NCBI RefSeq assembly: GCF_900157375.1
Contig: NZ_LT721901.1
Coordinates: 986,365 to 1,050,364 of the forward strand
DNA: 64,000 bases
Reading direction: 5' to 3'
Origin: Mycobacterium rhizamassiliense
GTDB lineage: Bacteria > Actinomycetota > Actinomycetes > Mycobacteriales > Mycobacteriaceae
In this document: positions 10,142-21,035 of the stretch, one piece after another
Layout: the number at the start of each line of letters is the position of its first letter
Position numbering within the stretch: the first letter of the stretch is position 1
Translations under genes and position numbers: made by a program
Notes under the pieces: model-generated
Database searches by the model: none
What the model saw: only the letters and a program-made list of their open reading frames with translations
What the model was told of the DNA's origin: nothing

Positions 10142-11242
10142 TCACGCGGTGACCTTACCTGCGGCCTCCATCAGCATCCACCCCGACAGCTGCACCGACA
10201 GATCCCGCTCGGCGACCGCGGAGGCGTTCACCGCACCCGCGACGAACTGCGCCCGCCGCCCGCCCTCCGCGGGCACCTCGGCATCGCGATCCCAGAAGGC
10301 CCCGAAGACCGGCAGCCCCTCGAGCGTCTGCCGGTAGTCCCACGCCGACTTCGCCGAGGCGAGCACGATGCTGCGCGCGGTGTCGCGGGCCACGACGTCA
10401 TCGGCGGACTCGCCCGGCAGCGTGGTGGCCACCAGCGCGAGGTAGCGCGCGGTGATGCCGGCGAACAGGCCGCCGTCGCCGCCGCCGGCGCCGCGCAGCA
10501 CGCCCGCCGGCGCCATGTGCTCGCCGACGGCCGCGACCAGGCGGTGCACCCGCGCGGCGTGCCGGTCGGCCGTCGTGCGCGCGGCGAGCTCTGTTTCGAG
10601 TCCGAGAACCACGCCCTGGCAGTAGGTGTACTGCGGGCGCACCAACGAGCCGTCTTTGATGCCGTCGAACACCAGGTGGGTTTCGGGGTCGATCAGCGTT
10701 TCGTCGATCCAGTCCGCTATCTGCTGGGCCCGCCGCAGCTGGCCGTCGCGGCGGGCCAGGAAGATACCGGCCGGACCGTTGGCCGGGGCATTGAAGAACT
10801 GCTCATGCTTGCGCCACGGGATGCCTCCGCCGTCATCGGGGACCCAGGCGTCGAGGAGCTGTTTGGTGAGCTTGGCCAGCGCACCGGTGCGTTCGACGCC
10901 GACCACTTGCGCGGCGCGTTCCAGCGCCAGCGCCAGCCACGCCATGTCGTCGTAGTAGCCGTTGGTCCAGCGGAAGGTGTTGCGCAATCGATGCGACCGG
11001 ATCTGCCGTTTGATCCTGGCGTGCCGCTGCGGCTGCGGGTCGCGCATTTGCGCGTCGATCAGGCAATCCAGCAGATGCGCCTGCCACCAGTAGTGCCAGG
11101 TGCCGAACAGCCGCTCCCGGCGCGCCGCCGGCCAGGCCACCACGCCCAGCTGCGTTTCCGGCAACCCCCACAGTCGCCGCAGGTGTCGTTGCGCGACAGC
11201 GGCTTCGGAGCTGGCCGCCCGGTTCCCCCATAGCTGGTCCAT
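10142..11242 (-). CDS. GH76-family protein (alpha-1,6-mannanase-like, Rv0365c-like)
   Basis: A 366-residue protein with the alpha/alpha-barrel features of glycoside hydrolase family 76. [15 protein letters not shown] near residue 95 carries the adjacent Asp-Asp pair that acts as nucleophile and acid/base in family alpha-1,6-mannanases, and [14 protein letters not shown] and [11 protein letters not shown] follow further on. No signal peptide is visible, so the protein is predicted to be cytoplasmic, which is unusual for a mannanase and leaves the natural substrate open. Gap to the downstream CoA-transferase gene is 16 bp on the same strand. Confidence 0.85.
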   Translation of the reverse strand: MDQLWGNRAASSEAAVAQRHLRRLWGLPETQLGVVAWPAARRERLFGTWHYWWQAHLLDCLIDAQMRDPQPQRHARIKRQIRSHRLRNTFRWTNGYYDDMAWLALALERAAQVVGVERTGALAKLTKQLLDAWVPDDGGGIPWRKHEQFFNAPANGPAGIFLARRDGQLRRAQQIADWIDETLIDPETHLVFDGIKDGSLVRPQYTYCQGVVLGLETELAARTTADRHAARVHRLVAAVGEHMAPAGVLRGAGGGDGGLFAGITARYLALVATTLPGESADDVVARDTARSIVLASAKSAWDYRQTLEGLPVFGAFWDRDAEVPAEGGRRAQFVAGAVNASAVAERDLSVQLSGWMLMEAAGKVTA

Positions 11243-11287
11243 ACCTGTCGATCCTGCCCCACGCCGTGCGGGGCGGGGGGTCGGCCT

Positions 11288-11932
11288 TCACCAGGCGCGG
11301 CTGAGGTCCCCGTGCTGGCGAACCCAGGCGTGCATCGCGATCCCGGCGGCGACGCCGGCGTTGATGCTGCGCGTCGAACCGAACTGGGCGATCGACACCG
11401 TGAGCGCCGCGCCCGCGCGGATGTCCCCGGTGATGCCGGGGCCCTCCTGCCCGAACACCAGCAGGCACTCCCGCGGCAGCGCCGCCTGCTCGAGTCGCGC
11501 CGCCCCAGGCACGTTGTCCACCGCGACCACCGTCAACCCGGAATCGGTTGCGAAGCCCAGCAATTCGGCGATGGTGTCGTGATGACACAGCCGTTGGTAG
11601 CGGTCGGTCACCATGGCGCCGCGGCGATTCCAGCGCCGGCGGCCGACGATGTGCACGGTGTCCACGGCAAAGGCGTTGGCGGTGCGTACCACCGAACCGA
11701 TGTTGGCGTCGTAGTCGAAGTTCTCGATCGCGACGTGCAGCGGATGACGGCGCGTGTCGATGTCGGCGATGATCGCGTCGCGGGTCCAGTAGCGGTAGGC
11801 GTCGACGACATTGCGAGTATCGCCGTCGCGCAACAGGATTGGGTCATACCGCGGGTCGTCGGGCGGATCGCCCTCCCACGGCCCGACGCCGCTCACCGAT
11901 GCCCCCCATTCGGTGGGCCCCGGTTCGGTCAC
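11288..11932 (-). CDS. SpoU/TrmH-family RNA 2'-O-methyltransferase (Rv0380c-like)
   Basis: A 214-residue SPOUT methyltransferase. The GTG start overlaps the stop of the upstream lipoprotein gene as GTGA, so a longer in-frame extension is rejected. Motif 1 is NIGSVVRTANAF (residues 77-88), motif 2 LVFGQEGPGI (158-167) and motif 3 SIAQFGSTRSINAGVAAGIAMHAW (from 180), which together build the trefoil-knot SAM site and contain the conserved Asn, Arg and Glu. The target is probably a ribose in tRNA or rRNA, not determinable from sequence. Confidence 0.92.
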   Translation of the reverse strand: MTEPGPTEWGASVSGVGPWEGDPPDDPRYDPILLRDGDTRNVVDAYRYWTRDAIIADIDTRRHPLHVAIENFDYDANIGSVVRTANAFAVDTVHIVGRRRWNRRGAMVTDRYQRLCHHDTIAELLGFATDSGLTVVAVDNVPGAARLEQAALPRECLLVFGQEGPGITGDIRAGAALTVSIAQFGSTRSINAGVAAGIAMHAWVRQHGDLSRAW

Positions 11933-12831
11933 CGCGTCGTCCAGACGCCGGCATGGGTGCCGACGATCGCCACGGTCGCGTAGAGCAGCGCGTCGTTGAT
12001 CTCGCCCTGGGTGCACATCGACGCGTCGACATGCACGGCGTCCAGCGATGCGTCGGGCAGCACCAGCACCGACGCACCGTACGTCGCGCACGCCGGGTTC
12101 AGCCCGCGGCCGGGCAGCGTCGGCGCGGTCAGCAGCATCATCGGGCCGCCGCGCTTGGCGGAGTCGTCGCGATAGCGCTGGGCGACCGCGTCGGCCTCCA
12201 GACCCAGCAACATGTAGCCGTTGCCGGAGAACGCGCCGGGGTCGCCGAGCTGGGCCTTGGTCACCGGGGTTCCGTCGGCGCGCCAGGCCGACAGGCTGGT
12301 GGTCTTCACCACCAGGCCGGTGTCGTTGACGTTGGTCGGCATCAACCCGACCGGGAACGCCGCCGGATAGGCCGCCGAGGTGTCCGCGATGCGGTCGCGC
12401 GGCGAGTAGCCGTACACCCCGCGGACCTGGCTGCGGTCCTTCAGCGGGCCCAGGCACACGGTGCCGGTCAGCCGGTCGGGCTGCGCGGACAGCAGCGGGG
12501 AGCGGATGTCGTGCACGGTGGTCATCGCCATCTCGCAGCTGCCCACGGCGGCGGACTCCATCGGGTGGGCCAGCGCCCCGTAGAACCCGAACCGTATGTC
12601 GTCCGGCTTGGCGTGCGGCGCCTTGGGATCCGCCGGGGACGCGTCGACGTCGACCAGCACGTAGTCGCCGTCCCAGCGCAGATTCGCCACCGCCATGTTC
12701 CAGCCCAGCAGCGCCAGCGATTCGCCGATCCGCGCTCGCTGTGCCCCGTAGGGGCGCCCGGGATCGTGCGAGTTCGAGCAGCCCGCGAGCACAACCGCCA
12801 AGCAGGCGGTTACCGCGAGGAAGGTGCGCAC
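11929..12831 (-). CDS. Putative lipoprotein (Rv0381c-like)
   Basis: A 300-residue exported protein. The N-terminus MRTFLAVTACLAVVLAGCSNS is a typical signal with lipobox LAGC and lipidated Cys at 18. The mature part contains no recognised enzyme motif; four further cysteines (in GSCEMA, TVCLGP, PACATY and SMCTQG) could form disulfides outside the membrane. It lies between pyrE (18 bp downstream of it) and the SpoU methyltransferase (4-bp overlap), so it is likely part of a minus-strand operon. Function unknown. Confidence 0.87.
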   Translation of the reverse strand: MRTFLAVTACLAVVLAGCSNSHDPGRPYGAQRARIGESLALLGWNMAVANLRWDGDYVLVDVDASPADPKAPHAKPDDIRFGFYGALAHPMESAAVGSCEMAMTTVHDIRSPLLSAQPDRLTGTVCLGPLKDRSQVRGVYGYSPRDRIADTSAAYPAAFPVGLMPTNVNDTGLVVKTTSLSAWRADGTPVTKAQLGDPGAFSGNGYMLLGLEADAVAQRYRDDSAKRGGPMMLLTAPTLPGRGLNPACATYGASVLVLPDASLDAVHVDASMCTQGEINDALLYATVAIVGTHAGVWTTR

Positions 12832-12849
12832 GATGATCCCGCTGACGGC

Positions 12850-13383
12850 CTAGGCCAGCCCGAGATCGGCAAGGCCCAGCACGCTGCGGTAGGCGATCCC
12901 CTCGGCCTCGATGACCTCGGCGGCGCCAGTGGCGCGGTCCACCACGGTGGCCACGCCGATCACGTCACCGCCCGCCTCCTGTACGGCGTGCACCGCCGTC
13001 AGGGCCGAGCCGCCGGTGGTACTGGTGTCTTCCACCACCAGCACCCGTTGCCCCGACACCTCGGAGCCCTCGATAAGCCGTTGCAGCCCATGGGTTTTGG
13101 TCGACTTCCGGACCACGAAGGCGTCGATCGGGCGGCCGGGCGCGTGCATGATCGCGGTCGCGACCGGGTCGGCGCCCAGGGTCAGGCCCCCGACCACCGC
13201 GTAGTCCCAGTCGGCGGTGAGCTCGCGCATCAACTTGCCGATGAGTGCGGACGCCCGGTGCTGCAGGGTGGCGCGGCGCAGGTCCACGTAGTAGTCGGCT
13301 TCCTTGCCCGACGACAGCGTGACGCGTCCGTGCACCACCGACAGCCGGCTCACCAGGTCAGCCAGCTCGTCGCGGTCAGACAT
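12850..13383 (-). CDS. pyrE: Orotate phosphoribosyltransferase
   Basis: A 177-residue type I phosphoribosyltransferase converting orotate and PRPP to orotidine 5'-monophosphate in pyrimidine synthesis. The start MSDRDELADLV at 13383 is used instead of a longer in-frame extension. The PRPP loop is VLVVEDTSTTGGSAL (about 114-128) with the acidic pair ED, and the mobile loop is VVRKSTKTHG (about 90-99) with the catalytic lysines; LSSGKEADYYVDLR is the N-terminal orotate-side motif. Length matches mycobacterial PyrE. Confidence 0.96.
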   Translation of the reverse strand: MSDRDELADLVSRLSVVHGRVTLSSGKEADYYVDLRRATLQHRASALIGKLMRELTADWDYAVVGGLTLGADPVATAIMHAPGRPIDAFVVRKSTKTHGLQRLIEGSEVSGQRVLVVEDTSTTGGSALTAVHAVQEAGGDVIGVATVVDRATGAAEVIEAEGIAYRSVLGLADLGLA

Positions 13384-13429
13384 GACCGACAGCGTAGCGA
13401 AGGGTCCCGCGATTGCGGTGCAGAGGTTT

Positions 13430-14275
13430 TCAGTGCTGGTAGTTCGAGGCCTGATGGCCGTTGCGTCCGGGCGGCGGCTGGCGGCGCAGCGCATCCGGGC
13501 GCGCCTCCTCGCGGCGGACCGGCTCCGGGTTGCGGCGAGCGGCATCACCGATCAGTCCCGCCACGTCCTGGCCCTCGCGCCGGGGCGGCAGCTCCGCGCG
13601 CCCGGCCGGCGCCAGCGGACGGCTCGGCGCCGCGCTGCGCGGGCCCGGGGCCTCTTCGGCGTCGGAGGCCATCGGCGGCAGCACCCGAAGCAGGTCGTTG
13701 AACTGGCGCACCGTGCGCAGACCTTCGTCCCACTGGGTGCGTGTGCTGCCGACCGGCAACGCGACCAACGTCCAGTTCTGTTCGTTCCACATGATCTCGG
13801 CGCTGTCGGGTGCGGTGTGCGCGAAGGTGACCATGCGCCGGTCGCACGCCCGCCGGGCGGCGTCCAGGTTGGTGGAGTACACCATCCGCGGCCCGATGGC
13901 GCCGAGCAGCCAAATGTCGCTCTCGCGTGGCTCTTTGAGCCCCTTGAGCCGGAGATCGACGACGACGTTGGTGCCCACCTTGCGGTGCAGCGCGATCACC
14001 GTCGCGACTTCCTCGAGGTCGAAGATGTAGACGGCTTCGCCGCGGATCTGGCCCAGCACGACGTTGTAGGCGGGAACATCGCCCACCGTCGAGATGACGC
14101 CGCGCTTCCACCGCTTGAGGATGTCGGTCGATTCACGCTCGTAGTCGAAGCCATGCGATCGCGCCCACGATTTGCGACGCCTGCTGCGGCCGCGACGCCG
14201 GTCGACGTCGACGTACAGCAGCACCACCGCGCCGACAAAGCACAGCGCGGAGAGCGTGAACCATAGGGGGACCAT
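13430..14275 (-). CDS. ttfA: TMM transport factor A (TtfA-like)
   Basis: A 281-residue protein matching Rv0383c, named TtfA because it is required with MmpL3 for trehalose monomycolate transport across the inner membrane. One N-terminal transmembrane helix (residues 3-22) is followed by a basic stop-transfer (RRRGRSRRRK), a cytoplasmic alpha/beta core (about 40-205) with WARSHGFDYERES and GEAVYIFDLEEVATVIALHRK, and a Pro/Arg-rich disordered tail. The assignment rests on recognised similarity and synteny with pyrE and clpB. It starts 46 bp upstream of the pyrE start codon region, on the same strand. Confidence 0.85.
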   Translation of the reverse strand: MVPLWFTLSALCFVGAVVLLYVDVDRRRGRSRRRKSWARSHGFDYERESTDILKRWKRGVISTVGDVPAYNVVLGQIRGEAVYIFDLEEVATVIALHRKVGTNVVVDLRLKGLKEPRESDIWLLGAIGPRMVYSTNLDAARRACDRRMVTFAHTAPDSAEIMWNEQNWTLVALPVGSTRTQWDEGLRTVRQFNDLLRVLPPMASDAEEAPGPRSAAPSRPLAPAGRAELPPRREGQDVAGLIGDAARRNPEPVRREEARPDALRRQPPPGRNGHQASNYQH

Positions 14276-14374
14276 CCCAAACAGGGTATCTGTTCTTGCC
14301 CCCGAAGCGAGAATGCGACCAGGTCACAACCGAATTAAGGTTTGCTGGACCGCGCAGGCGGTAGCGTTCCGCGC

Positions 14375-15190
14375 ATGGTCTACGAGGACTACCAGCTCAT
14401 TCGCGTCGAAGCGCATGGCGGCATCTGCCGGGCGACGATCGACAATCCGCCGATCAATCTGCTGGACGTGCCGCTGCTCACCGAGATCGATCGGCTGCTG
14501 GGCGAGGTCGCGGCCGACGACGAGGTGCGGGTGCTGATCGTCGACTCGGCCGATGCGGAGGTCTTCATCGCGCACGCCGACATCTCGCTGATCGAGAACC
14601 TGCCGCCCGACGACGTCGGGTTGCGCGACGAGCTGTCCCTCTTTCACGCCATCACCGAGCGGGTTCGGACGCTGCCCAAGGCCACCATCGCCGTGATCGA
14701 CGGGGTGTGCCGCGGCGGCGGCTGCGAATTGGTGATGGCGTTCGACATGCGCTACGCCGCGCTGGGCACCACGGTGCTGGGCCACCCGGAGGTGTCGGTC
14801 GGCATCATCCCCGGCGGCGGCGGCACCCAGCGGCTGCCGCGGATGGTGGGCCGCGGCCGGGCCCTCGAAGTCATCCTGGGCGGCATGGACGTCGACGCCG
14901 CGACCGCCGAGGCGTGGGGCTACATCGACCGAGCGCTGCCCGCCGACACGCTGCGCCGGTACGTCGACCGGCTGGCCGCGCACATCGCGTCGAGCCCGCT
15001 GGCCGCCATCGCGGCGGCCAAGCGGGCGGTCGACACCGCGCTGGACGAGCGGATAGACATGACGACCGGCCTGCTGATCGAGGATCAGCTGCTGCGCGAA
15101 ACGGTGGCCCGCCCGGCCACCCGCAAACTGCTGCAGGCGATCGTCTCGGCGGGCGCCCAGACCCGGGAATTCGAGCTGGGCTCGAAATAA
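14375..15190 (+). CDS. Enoyl-CoA hydratase/isomerase family protein
   Basis: A 271-residue crotonase-fold enzyme with start MVYEDYQLIRVEA; an ATG-less upstream extension is not supported. The oxyanion hole and first catalytic Glu lie in CRGGGCELVMAFDM, and the second Glu in HPEVSVGIIPGGGGTQRLPR, so both acid/base glutamates of true hydratases are present. The alanine-rich segment SSPLAAIAAAKRAVD and the C-terminal helices are typical. It would hydrate 2-enoyl-CoA in beta-oxidation. It sits between ttfA and clpB, an insertion relative to M. tuberculosis, and converges with clpB. Confidence 0.9.
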   Translation: MVYEDYQLIRVEAHGGICRATIDNPPINLLDVPLLTEIDRLLGEVAADDEVRVLIVDSADAEVFIAHADISLIENLPPDDVGLRDELSLFHAITERVRTLPKATIAVIDGVCRGGGCELVMAFDMRYAALGTTVLGHPEVSVGIIPGGGGTQRLPRMVGRGRALEVILGGMDVDAATAEAWGYIDRALPADTLRRYVDRLAAHIASSPLAAIAAAKRAVDTALDERIDMTTGLLIEDQLLRETVARPATRKLLQAIVSAGAQTREFELGSK

Positions 15191-15214
15191 CCGGGTACCG
15201 AAACAACCGTCGGG

Positions 15215-17761
<2,547 letters not shown>

Positions 17762-17815
17762 TCCGCCCTCCATCATGGGTCTAAAAGGGTATGCAAAATG
17801 CTTGTCGGGTTGTTC

Positions 17816-17841
17816 AACGCCGTCAAGGTTGAGTCTGTTCC
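17816..17841 (-). promoter_or_regulatory. ECF-type (SigH/SigE-like) promoter of clpB
   Basis: On the minus strand GGAAC (17841-17837) and GTT preceded by C (CGTT at 17819-17816) are separated by 18 bp up to the GTT, matching the mycobacterial SigE/SigH consensus. The -35 element falls inside the spacer of the HspR inverted repeat, so bound HspR would block it. Confidence 0.6.
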
Positions 17842-17848
17842 GCTCAAG
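17828..17848. promoter_or_regulatory. HspR inverted repeat (HAIR) upstream of clpB
   Basis: Plus strand GTTGAGT, seven bases, GCTCAAG; consensus is CTTGAGT-N7-ACTCAAG, so twelve of fourteen arm positions agree. It is 67 bp from the clpB start and 22 bp from the start of the divergent DUF3060 gene. HspR is encoded in this window at 26401. Confidence 0.8.
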
Positions 17849-17869
17849 TTTAAATTTTTTGGAGGAATT

Positions 17870-18811
17870 TTGCACAGGGGAAGCGGCCCATCCGGGCTGG
17901 CGCCGGCGCCGCGGCGGGTTCCGGCGGCATTTTGGCTGGCCGAACTGCTGCCGCTGCGCTGGTGGTATCTCTTGGCGCCGCTGATCGTCGCGATCCCGCC
18001 GATCGCGCTGTGGCTCCAGCGGCCGCGGGCCTTCGCCGCCGTGGCGGTGCTGACCATGGCGGGCATCTACGCCGTGCAACTGTGGGGCGCCGGTGTCCGG
18101 CTGGGGTTGCTGCGGTGGGGCCGGGTCGCCGACGTCGTCGACACCGAAATCCTCTCGCGAGCAACACTTTTCAATGCCTACCCGCCGCGGGCGCGTGCAT
18201 GGAGGGTCACCCGGCAGCGCTACAGCGGCCAGGTCACCAAGACCCGGATCCGTTATTCGCTCGACGGCCAGCAGAGCGAGTTGGTGCTGCGCGGGCGCGA
18301 CTACGTCGACGGGGTGATCCTGGCCGACCAGCGCAGGCCGGCGCGGGCCCGCTGCGTCACCGCGTTCTCCTACGACCTCGACCGCGACGACGCCGGCAAC
18401 TGGGTCGGGGCCCTGCCGCGACGGGTGTGGGCGGGGATGGCCTGCTGGTCGCTCGTCGTGATCGCCTGGCTGGCGCTGGCCGCCTTCGCGGCGACCGGGC
18501 TGGGCACCCCCGGCGTGGACGACACCCCGGCCGCGCCCGTGCCGCAGGCCGGAACGCTGCAGGTCAGCGGCGCCCATAAGGCGAAAACGGTGCCGTGCAA
18601 CGGCGGCTACCTGTCGGTCAGCGGCGTCGACAACACCGTCACCGTCACCGGCCACTGCACCAGCGTCAGCGTGTCCGGCAACGGCAATCACGTCACGGTC
18701 GACAGCACCGACGCGGTGAGCGCGGCGGGGCGCGACAACGTGGTCAGGTACCACTGGGGCTCACCCAAGATCGACGACGTGGGCACGGGGAACAGCGTTG
18801 CGCAGGGCTGA
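17870..18811 (+). CDS. Membrane protein with C-terminal DUF3060 domain
   Basis: A 313-residue protein. The TTG at 17870 follows GGAGGA at 17861-17866; an in-frame ATG at 17798 is possible but would place the HspR site inside the gene. Three hydrophobic helices are visible: two near residues 22-65 and one near 190-212. Between them is a cytoplasmic segment with [15 protein letters not shown], and after the third helix an extracytoplasmic DUF3060 beta-repeat domain ([20 protein letters not shown], then [19 protein letters not shown]) of right-handed-helix type seen in mycobacterial surface proteins. It is divergent from clpB and shares its regulatory region. Function unknown. Confidence 0.78.
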   Translation: MHRGSGPSGLAPAPRRVPAAFWLAELLPLRWWYLLAPLIVAIPPIALWLQRPRAFAAVAVLTMAGIYAVQLWGAGVRLGLLRWGRVADVVDTEILSRATLFNAYPPRARAWRVTRQRYSGQVTKTRIRYSLDGQQSELVLRGRDYVDGVILADQRRPARARCVTAFSYDLDRDDAGNWVGALPRRVWAGMACWSLVVIAWLALAAFAATGLGTPGVDDTPAAPVPQAGTLQVSGAHKAKTVPCNGGYLSVSGVDNTVTVTGHCTSVSVSGNGNHVTVDSTDAVSAAGRDNVVRYHWGSPKIDDVGTGNSVAQG

Positions 18812-18847
18812 CGGTCGCGGCCCCGCGCGAGCCTAGAATCGGGCTCC

Positions 18848-20014
18848 GTGAGCCTAGAGGACGCCGACGCGCTGCGGGTGCTGCGCGACGCGTTCCGGCC
18901 CGACGACCCGGGCGGCCAACTCGTGCACGGGTTCTACGACCATTGGTTTGCCCTCGATGTGTCGGTGCGCGACCTGTTTCCACCCGAAATGGCCGCTCAG
19001 CGAGCGGCTTTCGGCCACGCGATGCATTGGGTCTACGGCGAGCTGGTGGAGCAGCGCGCCGCCGAGCCGGTGGCCTTCCTCGCCCAGCTCGGCCGGGACC
19101 ACCGCAAATACGGTGTGCTGCCAACCCATTACGAGACGCTGCGCCGCGCCCTGTACGTGACACTGCGCGGCCACCTGCGCGAGGCGTGGACCGATGCCGT
19201 CGACGCCGCCGCGGTGTCCTCGCTGAACCTCATCACCGGGGTGATGAGTGGCGCCGCCGACGCCGAGGAGGGGCCCGCGTGGTGGGACGGCACCGTCGTC
19301 GAGCACCAGCGCGTCTCCCGCGACCTCGCGGTGGTGCGGCTGCGCCTGGACCGCCCGATGGACTACCACCCCGGCCAGTACGTCAACGTCCACATCCCGC
19401 AGTGCCCGCGCCGCTGGCGGTACCTGTCCCCCGCGATTCCGGCCGATCCGGAAGCCGGCGTCGAATTCCACATCCGCCAGGTCCCCGGCGGCCTGGTCAG
19501 CACCGCGATCGTCAACGAAACCCGCACGGGCGACCGGTGGCGGATGTCCAGCCCGCACGGCGGCCTGCACATCGACCGCGAGGGCGGCGACATCCTGATG
19601 GTGGCCGGCAGCACCGGCCTGGCGCCGCTGCGCTCGCTGATCATGGACCTGGCCCGCTACGCCGAGAACCCGCGGATCCACCTGTTCTACGGCGCGCGCT
19701 ATCGCTGCGAGCTCTACGACCTGCCCACGCTGTGGCAGGTCTCCTCGCACAACCCGTGGCTGTCGGTGTCGCCGGTGTCGGAATACAACCGCGACCCCGA
19801 ATGGGCCGCCGACTACCCCGACGTGACTCCGCCGCGCGGGCTGCACGTGCATCAGACCGGGCTGCTGCCCGAGGTGGTGACCAAGTACGGCGGCTGGGGC
19901 GACCGGCAGATCCTGATCTGCGGCGGGCCGGCCATGGTGCGCGCGACGAAGGCCGCCCTGATCGCCAAAGGTGCGCCGCCCGAGCGCATTCAGCACGACC
20001 CGCTGTCCCGTTAG
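18848..20014 (+). CDS. Flavohemoprotein, type II-like (Rv0385-like)
   Basis: A 388-residue fusion of an N-terminal globin (about 1-140) with a ferredoxin-reductase-like FAD/NAD module. The proximal haem His is in GRDHRKYGVLPTHY; the FAD site has GQYVNVHIP and RYLSPA, and the NAD site AGSTGLAPLRSL and LICGGPAMV. Type I flavohemoglobins detoxify nitric oxide; the mycobacterial type II group, to which Rv0385 belongs, has been linked to D-lactate oxidation and lacks some of the distal-pocket residues. GTG start at 18848. It is followed after 16 bp by an aldose epimerase gene. Confidence 0.88.
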   Translation: MSLEDADALRVLRDAFRPDDPGGQLVHGFYDHWFALDVSVRDLFPPEMAAQRAAFGHAMHWVYGELVEQRAAEPVAFLAQLGRDHRKYGVLPTHYETLRRALYVTLRGHLREAWTDAVDAAAVSSLNLITGVMSGAADAEEGPAWWDGTVVEHQRVSRDLAVVRLRLDRPMDYHPGQYVNVHIPQCPRRWRYLSPAIPADPEAGVEFHIRQVPGGLVSTAIVNETRTGDRWRMSSPHGGLHIDREGGDILMVAGSTGLAPLRSLIMDLARYAENPRIHLFYGARYRCELYDLPTLWQVSSHNPWLSVSPVSEYNRDPEWAADYPDVTPPRGLHVHQTGLLPEVVTKYGGWGDRQILICGGPAMVRATKAALIAKGAPPERIQHDPLSR

Positions 20015-20030
20015 CGGTTAGGCTGACCGC

Positions 20031-20933
20031 GTGCATCCAGTCACCCTGCGCGACCCGTCCTCGTCGGTGGCCGCGCAGTTCGTCCCGGACGCGGGCATGA
20101 TCGGCAGCTCGCTGACCGACTCCGGGGTGGAGTTGCTCGGCCAACGGCGCGGGCTGGACGCCTACGTCCAGGCGGGCAAGACGATGGGGATCCCGATCCT
20201 GTATCCCTGGGCAAACCGGTTGGGCGGCAACACTTATACGGCCGAGGGTGTGACGGTGACGCTGACGCCGGGCGAAAACGGGGTTCGCGCCGATCCCAAT
20301 GGGTTGCCCATCCACGGCGTGCTGGCGGCCTACCCGGACTGGCGGGTGACGGCGAGTACGGACAACGAGCTGACCGCCGAGGTGGATTTCGGCGCCGAGC
20401 CGCGGCTGCTGGCCGCCTTTCCGTATCCCCACGTGCTGACGGTCAGCGTGACCCTGGCCGACCGGGCGCTGACCGTGCGCACCACTGTCACCGCCACCGG
20501 CGACACCGCGGTCCCGCTGTGCTTCGGCTTTCACCCGTACCTGCGACTGCCGGGGGTTCCCCGCGGCGAGTGGCTCATCGAGACGCCCGGCCTGCGACAC
20601 CTGAGCCTGGACGACCGCGGCCTGCCCGCCGGAGACACCCAGGCCCAGCCGGCTGGCTCGGAGCCGTTGGGCGACAAGGCCTTTGACGACGCGTATGACA
20701 ACGTCGACGACGGTGCGGTGTTCGCAGTGTCCGGCGGCGGGCGCCGCCTGGAGGTCCATTTCGAGCAGGGATACCCCGCCGCACAGATTTTCGCGCCGCC
20801 CGTCGACGACCCGGAGCAAGCCATCGTGTGCTTCGAGCCGATGACCGCCCCGACCGACGCGCTGAGCCGCGGCGGCTACCGCACCGCACGGCCCGGTGAG
20901 CCCGCCGTCATGGTGTTCTCCATCCACGTTTAG
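20031..20933 (+). CDS. Aldose 1-epimerase family protein
   Basis: A 300-residue galactose-mutarotase-like beta-sandwich protein. GIPILYPWANRLGGN at residues 52-66, the catalytic His in CFGFHPYLRLPG (about 163-174), and the catalytic-base Glu in VCFEPMTAPTDAL (about 265) are the family motifs. It would interconvert alpha and beta anomers of a hexose or hexose phosphate; the substrate is not evident. The GTG start lies 16 bp after the flavohemoprotein gene, so the two are likely co-transcribed. Confidence 0.88.
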   Translation: MHPVTLRDPSSSVAAQFVPDAGMIGSSLTDSGVELLGQRRGLDAYVQAGKTMGIPILYPWANRLGGNTYTAEGVTVTLTPGENGVRADPNGLPIHGVLAAYPDWRVTASTDNELTAEVDFGAEPRLLAAFPYPHVLTVSVTLADRALTVRTTVTATGDTAVPLCFGFHPYLRLPGVPRGEWLIETPGLRHLSLDDRGLPAGDTQAQPAGSEPLGDKAFDDAYDNVDDGAVFAVSGGGRRLEVHFEQGYPAAQIFAPPVDDPEQAIVCFEPMTAPTDALSRGGYRTARPGEPAVMVFSIHV

Positions 20934-21035
20934 CTATGCCTCGCCTTAGTTAACTGGCTAGTCACGCATCTGCTGAAATCAGCGGGGCTGACGGCTATTC
21001 TTAGCGAATCCTGGGGCTACGGCAGGAGGAGCAGG

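Noticed and set aside
17762..18754. Upstream extension of the clpB frame to 1179 residues
   Set aside because: It runs antisense through the DUF3060 gene and over the HAIR and promoter; the GTG at 17761 gives the known ClpB N-terminus.
20934..21035. Short GCTGAAATCAGC palindrome before the cyclase gene as an operator
   Set aside because: The arms are only five bases and the match is easily due to chance.
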